Assembly (NCBI GenBank): GCA_936924635.1
Contig: CAKZHP010000094.1
Span: 1-22,106 of the forward strand
Direction of reading: 5' to 3'
DNA length: 22,106 bases
From: an uncultured Propionibacteriaceae bacterium
GTDB taxonomy: Bacteria; Actinomycetota; Actinomycetes; Propionibacteriales; Propionibacteriaceae
Under the pieces are notes generated by a model, which saw only the letters and a program-made list of their open reading frames with translations, was not told the origin of the DNA and did not search any database. How positions within the stretch are numbered: position 1 is the first letter of the stretch; each line of letters starts with the position of its first letter. Of the stretch, positions 14,269-20,035 are shown one piece after another. The position numbers and the translations under genes were made by a program.

Positions 14269-14894
14269 CGGGCGCACCCGTGATCGAGGCGCGTACGCTC
14301 CGGCGCGTCGTGCTCCTCGTCGCCGGGCTGAACCTCGCGTACTTCGGGGTGGAGGCGACCGTGGCCCGGCTCATCGGGTCGGTCGCTCTCCTGGCGGACA
14401 GCGTCGACTTCCTGGAGGACACGGCGGTCAACCTGCTGATCGTGCTCGCGCTCGGCTGGCCGCTGCAGCGGCGCGCGGCTGCGGGGAAGGTGATGGCCGG
14501 GATCATCCTGGTGCCCGCCGTCGCTGCGGCGTGGGCCGCGTTCGTCAAGGCCGGCGACCCCGCCCCGCCCGACCCGCTCCGGCTGGCCCTCACCGCGGGT
14601 GGGGCCGCCCTGGTGAACCTGGTCTGCTCCCTGCTGCTGGTGCGGGTGCGTCATCACGGCGGGTCGATGACGTCGGCCGCTTTCCTCACCGCGCGCAACG
14701 ACGTGATCGTCAACCTCGCCATCATCGCCATGGGCCTGGTGACCGTGTGGACGCGTAGCGGCTGGCCCGACATCGTGCTCGGCGTCGTGATCGTGCTCGT
14801 CAACGTCACCGCGGCCAAGGAGGTGTGGGAGGTGGCGACCGAGGAACAGCTCGCGGCCAAGGCCCTCGCCGGCGAGGACATCGACGACGACTGA
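14265..14894 (+). CDS. Short CDF-type cation efflux protein
   Basis: Predicted 209-residue membrane protein with about six transmembrane segments, resembling the membrane half of cation diffusion facilitators. The segment-two metal site is D-x3-D (LLADSVDFLED), where zinc/cadmium members usually have H/D-x3-D. In the expected segment-five site only the aspartate of A-R-N-D is obvious. The cytosolic C-terminal domain of canonical CDFs is absent; the protein ends in an acidic tail (E-D-I-D-D-D). It is probably a metal exporter controlled by the CmtR-like repressor. The GTG at 14265 overlaps the preceding stop (GTGA), so translation is coupled; GTG 14280 is possible. Transport function is likely, ion specificity unproven. 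Confidence 0.82.
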   Translation: MTGAPVIEARTLRRVVLLVAGLNLAYFGVEATVARLIGSVALLADSVDFLEDTAVNLLIVLALGWPLQRRAAAGKVMAGIILVPAVAAAWAAFVKAGDPAPPDPLRLALTAGGAALVNLVCSLLLVRVRHHGGSMTSAAFLTARNDVIVNLAIIAMGLVTVWTRSGWPDIVLGVVIVLVNVTAAKEVWEVATEEQLAAKALAGEDIDDD

Positions 14895-14901
14895 GGGTGC
14901 G

Positions 14902-14947
14902 GCCGGAGAGCCCGGCACGCAGACCGGTGGTGACCCGGAGACCCGGG
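14902..14947. terminator. Two small hairpins between transporter gene and tRNA
   Basis: GCCGG/CCGGC (14902-14906 with 14912-14916, five-base loop) and CCCGG/CCGGG (14934-14938 with 14943-14947, four-base loop). These could end the transporter operon and the convergent tRNA transcript. Stems are only five pairs, so support is moderate. Confidence 0.35.
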
Positions 14948-14950
14948 ACG

Positions 14951-15026
14951 TGGAGCCGCTGTGGGGAATCGAACCCCAGACCTGCTCATTACGAGTGAGC
15001 CGCTCTGCCGACTGAGCTACAGCGGC
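14951..15026 (-). tRNA. tRNA-Thr (anticodon CGT), CCA encoded
   Basis: The minus strand folds into a full cloverleaf: acceptor GCCGCTG with CAGCGGC, D-arm GCTC/GAGC, anticodon stem GCTCA/TGAGC around the loop CTCGTAA (anticodon CGT, reading ACG), and T-arm TGGGG/CCCCA around TTCGATT. The discriminator base is T at 14954 and the 3' CCA is encoded at 14951-14953. It decodes the ACG threonine codon, which is common in this DNA. Confidence 0.97.
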
Positions 15027-15054
15027 GTGGTCTCGAGAGACCAGCCGAGGGGCA

Positions 15055-15084
15055 ACTATACCGGGACGGCGCGGGCGGCGGAAA
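15055..15084 (-). promoter_or_regulatory. Promoter of tRNA-Thr
   Basis: Minus-strand TATAGT (15060-15055) is a near-consensus -10 box located 28 bases before the mature tRNA. TTTCCG (15084-15079) at 18-base spacing is a plausible -35. Matches the strong promoters expected for tRNA genes. Confidence 0.55.
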
Positions 15085-15236
15085 CCCAGCGCGCCAGCAG
15101 ATCCCGAGACCGGCGCCGAGCACCCGGGCCGGCGGCGGCTTCCCGTCACCGTCCTCGATGACGTGGGTCCGGTTGCCTCCACGAGGCGGGCACGGTGACC
15201 TGCGTCGACACCTGGACCACGCAGGCGTTCGTGCTC

Positions 15237-15270
15237 GGCCGAGGCGTCGCCAGCGTCACCGCCTGAGGCC
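15237..15270 (-). terminator. Hairpin terminator after the TAP-like hydrolase
   Basis: GGCC-g-AGGCG (15237-15246) pairs with CGCCT-ga-GGCC (15260-15270) across a 13-base loop with a small internal bulge. It begins directly after the hydrolase stop on the minus strand. Confidence 0.5.
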
Positions 15271-15272
15271 GG

Positions 15273-17348
15273 TCACTTTTTGCAGTACAACCCGTCGGGG
15301 GGCACCTCGCCCTTGGCGAAGTACGCCACCACCATGTCGTCCACGCACGTGCTCTTGTCGTTGCCGTACGTGCCGTGGCCGAAGCCGTCGTACGTGACGA
15401 GCACTCCCGACTCCAGCTTGTCGGCCATCCAGGCTGCGAACTGGTACGGGGTCGCGGAGTCACCGGTCGCCCCCACCACCACGATCGGCTTCGCGCCCGC
15501 GCCCTTGATGTCGAACGGCGCGGTGCCCTTCACGGGCCACTGCACGCAGGTGAACCCCGGCCCGAAGTACTTGCCGAAGATCGGCGCCTTCTTCTGGTCG
15601 AGGGCCCAGTCGCTCATGGCGCGCCCGATGCCGTCGTCACGGGAGTCGGCGCACCCGATGGCGGGGAACGCGTAGAACCCGGTGTCGTAGGTGCCGTCAG
15701 AGTTCCTGTCACGCATCGCGTCGGCGTACTGGAGCAGCCGTGCTCCGTTGCCCTTGCGGGCCTGGTCGATGGCCGTCGTCAGCGTGCTCCAGTACGTCTC
15801 GTCGTAGTAGAGGAACATGGCGATGCCGTCGAGCGCGAGCGACTGGGTCAGCTTGCGGTCGCCGCTGCCGGTGGCCGGCTGGCTGTCCAGCTTCTCCAGC
15901 AGGTCGGTGACGGTCTTCATCACCTCCTCCTTGGTCGACCCCAGGGGGCAGCTCTTCGAGGCGCAGTACGCGGCGTAGTTGCCGAGCGCCAGGTCGAACC
16001 CGCTCGCCTGCACCACCGACTCGTCCTCGGTGATGTTCACCGCGGCATCGAGGACCAGCTTCCCGACGTTCTTCGGGTACTTCTCCGCGTACACGGACCC
16101 GATGTAGGTGCCGTACGAGTAGCCGAAGAAGTTCAGCTCCTTGTCGCCGACGATCTGGCGCAACGTGTCGAGGTCCGCGACCGTGTCGAGGGTGGTGATG
16201 TGCTCCAGCAGCGGCCCCGACTTCGCGAGGCAGGCCATGCCGAACGCCTTCGTGCCGTCGAGCAGCGCCTGTTTCTCGGCCTCGTCGTCGGGCGACTGGT
16301 CGAGCTGCATGAACGCGTCGGTCTCGGGGCCGGTGCCGCACACCACCGGGGTCGACCCGCCCGTGCCGCGCGGGTCCCAGCCGACGATGTCGTACATCTC
16401 GAGACCGGTGCGCTGGAAGCTGGGCACCAGCGACGTCCCGGCCCCGCCCGGGCCGCCAGGGTTGATGAAGATCGTCCCGAGCTTCGGCTCCACGCTGGCC
16501 TTCACCCTGGCAAGCTTGAGCGTGATCGCCTGCCCGTCCGGCTTGGTGTAGTCCAGCGGCACGGCGACGGTGCCACACTCGACCGTGGCCTTGCCGACCG
16601 TGCAGCTCGCCCACGCGATCTTCTGCTTGGTGTATCGATCGAGGCCCGACCCGGCGGGCGCGTCGACGAAGCCCGGCGGCTTCACGTCAGGCACCTGCAC
16701 CTGGGGCCGGTCGGGCGAGTCGTAGCTGCGCTTCGTGGTCGCGGTCGGCTGCGGCACCGGCGGCTTGCTCACCGTCTGCCCCGGTTTGGCTGTCCCAGCC
16801 GAGCGGCTGGGCGTGGGCGTGGTGGTGGGCGTGCGGGAACCCCGGCCCAGCCACAGCGCGGCACCCGCCACCACAGCGAGCACCAGCACGCCCGCGATCA
16901 CCGCCACGACCACCGGCGTCGTGCGAGACCCGGTCGGGCCCTGGGGAGCCTCGGGGTACCGGCCCTGAGGAGCCATCGGGTACGGGCTCTGACCCCCCTG
17001 GCCGTACGGACCCGGGCGCTGTCCACCCGGGACGTAGCCGCCCGGCTGCAGCGCACCGCCCTGGCCGAGGTGCGAGGTGCCCGATCCGTACGGCGACGGC
17101 CCCGGCTGCGGGGGGTTCTGCCCCGGAAGGCCGTACGGCTGCTGCTGCCCGACCCCCTGCGCGGGCTGCTGAGGTGCGTACCCGCCAGGCTGCTGGCCCG
17201 GGCCCCAGACGGCGCCGGAGGGCGGCTGACCCACGGGCGGCGTGCCAGGAGGTCCGTACGAGGGCTGGGACCCGTACGGAGAGGCGGGCTGCTGTCCCTG
17301 CGGCGGCACGGGCCGCTGGTGGTACGGGTCGTTCGGGGGGTACGTCAC
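15273..17348 (-). CDS. Membrane-anchored alpha/beta-hydrolase, TAP-like aminopeptidase
   Basis: Predicted 691-residue protein. Residues 1-140 are a cytosolic Pro/Gly/Gln/Tyr-rich tail with repeated P-Y-G words, followed by one transmembrane segment (about 145-167) and an exported alpha/beta-hydrolase. The oxyanion sequence G-G-P-G-G-A-G is present, the nucleophile is S411 in G-Y-S-Y-G, and D630 (GATGDSAT) and H658 (GFGHG) complete the triad in a TAP-like C-terminal region. Relatives include Streptomyces tripeptidyl aminopeptidases and the mycobacterial cell-envelope protease Hip1, about 500 residues and secreted or lipid-anchored. The long tail is therefore unusual. GTG 17348 begins the tail and has TAGCCT seven bases upstream; longer extensions run antisense to the neighbouring gene. 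Likely cleaves peptides at the outer membrane face. Confidence 0.9.
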   Translation of the reverse strand: MTYPPNDPYHQRPVPPQGQQPASPYGSQPSYGPPGTPPVGQPPSGAVWGPGQQPGGYAPQQPAQGVGQQQPYGLPGQNPPQPGPSPYGSGTSHLGQGGALQPGGYVPGGQRPGPYGQGGQSPYPMAPQGRYPEAPQGPTGSRTTPVVVAVIAGVLVLAVVAGAALWLGRGSRTPTTTPTPSRSAGTAKPGQTVSKPPVPQPTATTKRSYDSPDRPQVQVPDVKPPGFVDAPAGSGLDRYTKQKIAWASCTVGKATVECGTVAVPLDYTKPDGQAITLKLARVKASVEPKLGTIFINPGGPGGAGTSLVPSFQRTGLEMYDIVGWDPRGTGGSTPVVCGTGPETDAFMQLDQSPDDEAEKQALLDGTKAFGMACLAKSGPLLEHITTLDTVADLDTLRQIVGDKELNFFGYSYGTYIGSVYAEKYPKNVGKLVLDAAVNITEDESVVQASGFDLALGNYAAYCASKSCPLGSTKEEVMKTVTDLLEKLDSQPATGSGDRKLTQSLALDGIAMFLYYDETYWSTLTTAIDQARKGNGARLLQYADAMRDRNSDGTYDTGFYAFPAIGCADSRDDGIGRAMSDWALDQKKAPIFGKYFGPGFTCVQWPVKGTAPFDIKGAGAKPIVVVGATGDSATPYQFAAWMADKLESGVLVTYDGFGHGTYGNDKSTCVDDMVVAYFAKGEVPPDGLYCKK

Positions 17349-17355
17349 AGGGGGG

Positions 17356-17361
17356 AGGCTA
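17356..17361 (-). promoter_or_regulatory. Candidate -10 box for leaderless hydrolase start
   Basis: Minus-strand TAGCCT followed by seven bases and GTG 17348. There is no Shine-Dalgarno sequence. Confidence 0.4.
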
Positions 17362-17416
17362 GCCCTCCGCCGGGCGACCTCACCAGAGGTCGGCCCTGGC
17401 ACGATGGCGGCGTGGC

Positions 17417-17638
17417 GTGCACCGCATGCAGCCCGCGGCGCTCCGGCGCGACTTCCGGAACCTGGCCGGGTGGCGCCTGACCGTACGCGAGGTGCTGGCC
17501 GGGATCGACCAGGCCGACCGCTACCGGGCCGTGGTGGTGCCGATGACGTACTTCGGTCTCGTGCGGGAGCAACGCACAGCCCGGCTCCGCGACAAAGCCT
17601 TGCCCGAGCGCCCGGGCGCCAGTTGGATGAGGCCATGA
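17417..17638 (+). CDS. Small putative protein coupled to the epimerase gene
   Basis: Possible 73-residue basic protein that I do not recognise. Its third codon positions are almost all G or C for the first 50 codons, then A or T appears in several of the last 24, so the end may be decayed or evolving fast. The stop overlaps the epimerase ATG in ATGA, an arrangement typical of coupled genes and unlikely to be fortuitous together with the codon bias. The start could be GTG 17417 or ATG 17426; neither has a clear ribosome binding site. It lies just downstream of the divergent hydrolase promoter. It may be a genuine small protein or the remnant of a larger gene. Confidence 0.4.
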   Translation: MHRMQPAALRRDFRNLAGWRLTVREVLAGIDQADRYRAVVVPMTYFGLVREQRTARLRDKALPERPGASWMRP

Positions 17639-18624
17639 GCCAGCGCAGCGTCCTGTTCCTCGGCGGCACCGGGGTCATCTCCCACGCCAGCGTCGCCCTC
17701 GCGGCCGAGCGCGGCTTCGCCGTCAGCGTCGTCAACCGTGGCCAGACGACGAGCCGGCCGCTGCCAGACGGGGTGGAGACGATCACCGCCGACGTCCGAG
17801 ACCGTGACGGGTTCGCCGCCGCGCTGGCCGGGAGGCGGTTCGACACCGTCTGCGACTTTCTCTCGTTCGCCCCCGACCAGGCGCGCCAGACCGTCGAGGT
17901 GGTGAGGGGGCTGGCCGGTCAGTACGTCTTCATCAGCTCCGCCTCGGCGTACCAGACTCCTCCGCGCACGCTGCCGATCACCGAGGCGACGACGCTGGCC
18001 AACCCGTTCTGGCAGTACAGCCGCGACAAGATCGCCTGCGAGGCGTACCTCACCGACCTGTGGCGCACCGAGCAGCTGCCGGTGACGATCGTGAGGCCGT
18101 CCCACACGTACGACAAGACGATGACCGTGCTCGGCGGGCGGCATGCCATGCTCCGGCGGCTGCTGCGGGGTGACGAGATCATCGTGCACGGCGACGGCAG
18201 CTCGCTGTGGACGCTGACCCACGCCACCGACTTCGCCAAGGGGTTCGTCGGGCTGTTCGGTCACGCCGGTGCGATCGGTCAGGCCGTGCACATCACCAGC
18301 GACGAGTGGCTCACCTGGGACGGGATCGCCACCATCCTCGCCGAGGCGGCGGGTGTGACGCCGCGGATCGTGCACGTGCCCTCCGACGCGATCGTCGCTG
18401 CGGACACCGAGTGGGGCGAGGGCCTGATCGGCGACAAGGCCAACTGCACGATCTTCGACAACTCACTCATCAGGGCGCTGGTGCCGGGCTTCGCGTGCAC
18501 CACCCCGTTCTCGGTCGGTGCCCGCGAGATCGTCGAGCACTACACGCAGCACACCGACGAGGCCCCGAACGAGGCCGACACCGAGAAGACGATCGCCGCG
18601 CTCCTGGACCGCTACCGCATCTGA
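17635..18624 (+). CDS. NAD-dependent epimerase/dehydratase (atypical SDR)
   Basis: Predicted 329-residue cytosolic Rossmann-fold enzyme of the extended or atypical short-chain dehydrogenase group. The nucleotide-binding motif is G10-G-T-G-V-I-S16, the active-site pair is Y128-x3-K132 (YSRDK), and the S-S-A-S-A-Y stretch at 101-106 supplies the usual serine. The sequence R-P-S-H-T-Y-D and the following T-H-A-T-D-F are characteristic of sugar-nucleotide epimerase-like members. The substrate cannot be read from the sequence. ATG 17635 is chosen because the family N-terminus begins there; it overlaps the upstream small ORF in ATGA. A strong hairpin ends the transcript. Confident family, unknown pathway. 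Confidence 0.9.
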   Translation: MSQRSVLFLGGTGVISHASVALAAERGFAVSVVNRGQTTSRPLPDGVETITADVRDRDGFAAALAGRRFDTVCDFLSFAPDQARQTVEVVRGLAGQYVFISSASAYQTPPRTLPITEATTLANPFWQYSRDKIACEAYLTDLWRTEQLPVTIVRPSHTYDKTMTVLGGRHAMLRRLLRGDEIIVHGDGSSLWTLTHATDFAKGFVGLFGHAGAIGQAVHITSDEWLTWDGIATILAEAAGVTPRIVHVPSDAIVAADTEWGEGLIGDKANCTIFDNSLIRALVPGFACTTPFSVGAREIVEHYTQHTDEAPNEADTEKTIAALLDRYRI

Positions 18625-18636
18625 CCCCGCACGCGA

Positions 18637-18673
18637 CGACCGGGGCCACCGCGCGTGGCGGTGACCCCGGTCG
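18637..18673. terminator. 16-bp hairpin shared by epimerase and DoxX genes
   Basis: CGACCGGGGCCACCGC (18637-18652) pairs with 18658-18673 at 15 of 16 positions, with a five-base loop. It lies between two convergent stop codons and can act in both directions. Confidence 0.75.
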
Positions 18674-18682
18674 GGTGGCGGA

Positions 18683-19933
18683 TCAGGCGAAGAGCTTGTC
18701 GTTCTTCTTCTGGATGCGGTTGCTGTGCAGGCTGCCGTCGATGCCCCAGCGGCCGCCGCCGGTGGTGAAGAAGAAGAAGCCGAGCACGGCGAGCACCAGG
18801 TCCATCTCACCCACCAGGCCGACGGTGCCGGGCTGCAGGATGCTGACAGCACCCCAGTCGACGAGGACCAGCAGCGCCACCGCGTACACGAGGAGCGCCA
18901 ACCCGGCGACCCGGGTGGCGAAGCCGAAGACCAGCATCAGGGCCAGCAGGGCCTCGACGGCGATCATCACCCAGGTCATGGTCCCGGGGCTGGGGAGGAT
19001 CGTGCTGGCCCACATCCGCTGCGTGGCGTCGAAGCTCGCCCAGTGCTGGTAGGCGCGCAGGCCCAGCAGACCGCCGGTCACCAGGCGCAGCAGGAAGAGA
19101 CCCAGCGAGGGAAAGCTCTTGTACGTGGTGGGGGTGGTGTACGGCACCGGCGCCGGCTGCTCGGGCACCCGCTCGACCTTGCCGAGCGTACGGTCGCGGA
19201 CGGCCCGGTCCTCCTTGCGGGTGCGCACAGGCTCCTCGACGGGGAGCACGGCCGTCTCGTCGGCGCCCACGACGCGCTCCGTCCTGGCGCCAGTCAGGCC
19301 GGCCGCGGTCGTGGCGGCAGCGGTCTCGTCGCGGTAGAGCGGCTTGCCGGCCGTGTCCACCAGGGGCTCCTCGTCGTCCACCGGCACGTACGGCTCGGTC
19401 TCCGGGCCGGCGTCGTCGAGGGCCTTGTCGGTCGCGGGCTTGGCCTCCAGCCGCTCCTCGACCACCTCGACCCGGCCGTCGCCGTCGGTGTCGTGCAGCT
19501 TCCGGTCGGTGACGGCCTCGTCGCGGGTGTCGGTCACGGCCACGTCCTCATCGGTGCGTACGGCGCTGCCGGCCGCCGTCTCGGCGGGCACGGCTGCGGA
19601 CTCGCGGGCGTCGACCGCCCGTACGTCGCCGGAGCCGACCAGCGAGGCGTGCTCAGACCGGACCACGCCGACCTCGCGGTCTCCCGCGTCGGCCGCTGCG
19701 GTGTGGGCAGGCGCGGTGTCGTTGCGGACCGCGCTGGCCCCGGAGCCGGACGGGGCGACGTCACGCTCGTCACCGATCGCCACGGCGTCACGGGTGTCGC
19801 CCGAGCCGGCCACGACGTCGTCGGCTCGGTCGGTCGCGCCGTCGCCCCGCTGGTCTGCGCGCCCGGTGAACCAGGAGACGGCGTCGTCGACGCGGTCGCG
19901 TCGCCCGTCATCAGGGGTCTGGGTCTTGGTCAC
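18683..19933 (-). CDS. DoxX-family membrane protein with acidic N-terminal tail
   Basis: Predicted 416-residue protein. The last 140 residues form a DoxX-type four-helix membrane domain (segments near 276-295, 320-340, 343-362 and 378-392), ending in a short basic tail. DoxX proteins are small quinone-linked or redox-associated membrane proteins of unclear biochemical role and usually have about 130-180 residues. The first 270 residues here are extra: hydrophilic, Asp/Glu/Ala/Thr-rich and probably disordered. At 148-159 they contain DTDGDGRVEVVE, which matches the calcium-binding EF-hand loop with D at 1, 3 and 5, G at 6 and E at 12. The GTG at 19933 has GGGAGG seven bases upstream. Divergent from the FAD oxidoreductase gene. 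Confidence 0.87.
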   Translation of the reverse strand: MTKTQTPDDGRRDRVDDAVSWFTGRADQRGDGATDRADDVVAGSGDTRDAVAIGDERDVAPSGSGASAVRNDTAPAHTAAADAGDREVGVVRSEHASLVGSGDVRAVDARESAAVPAETAAGSAVRTDEDVAVTDTRDEAVTDRKLHDTDGDGRVEVVEERLEAKPATDKALDDAGPETEPYVPVDDEEPLVDTAGKPLYRDETAAATTAAGLTGARTERVVGADETAVLPVEEPVRTRKEDRAVRDRTLGKVERVPEQPAPVPYTTPTTYKSFPSLGLFLLRLVTGGLLGLRAYQHWASFDATQRMWASTILPSPGTMTWVMIAVEALLALMLVFGFATRVAGLALLVYAVALLVLVDWGAVSILQPGTVGLVGEMDLVLAVLGFFFFTTGGGRWGIDGSLHSNRIQKKNDKLFA

Positions 19934-19940
19934 GGTGGGT

Positions 19941-19946
19941 CCTCCC
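19941..19946 (-). promoter_or_regulatory. Ribosome binding site fixing the DoxX start
   Basis: Minus-strand GGGAGG with a seven-base spacer to GTG 19933. It rules out the much longer in-frame extension to 20638, which would run antisense through the oxidoreductase gene. Confidence 0.7.
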
Positions 19947-20023
19947 GTGCGTAGGTTGCGCCACATGCTCCCATCTGGGCACCTGCTGGCCCGGTAAGGC
20001 GCACCGCGCCAACCGCGATTGAC

Positions 20024-20029
20024 TACGGT
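20024..20029 (+). promoter_or_regulatory. Candidate -10 box for leaderless oxidoreductase start
   Basis: TACGGT followed by six bases and the ATG at 20036. No Shine-Dalgarno sequence is present. Confidence 0.45.
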
Positions 20030-20035
20030 GACCGC

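Noticed and set aside
15183..15266. A short peptide-like stretch resembling the end of a degraded gene
   Set aside because: Its last part coincides with the hairpin terminator of the hydrolase gene, and no start or upstream coding signal exists in that frame.
15375..17480. A 701-codon plus-strand frame across the TAP-like hydrolase gene
   Set aside because: The opposite strand carries the full catalytic triad and membrane anchor; this frame shows no domain.
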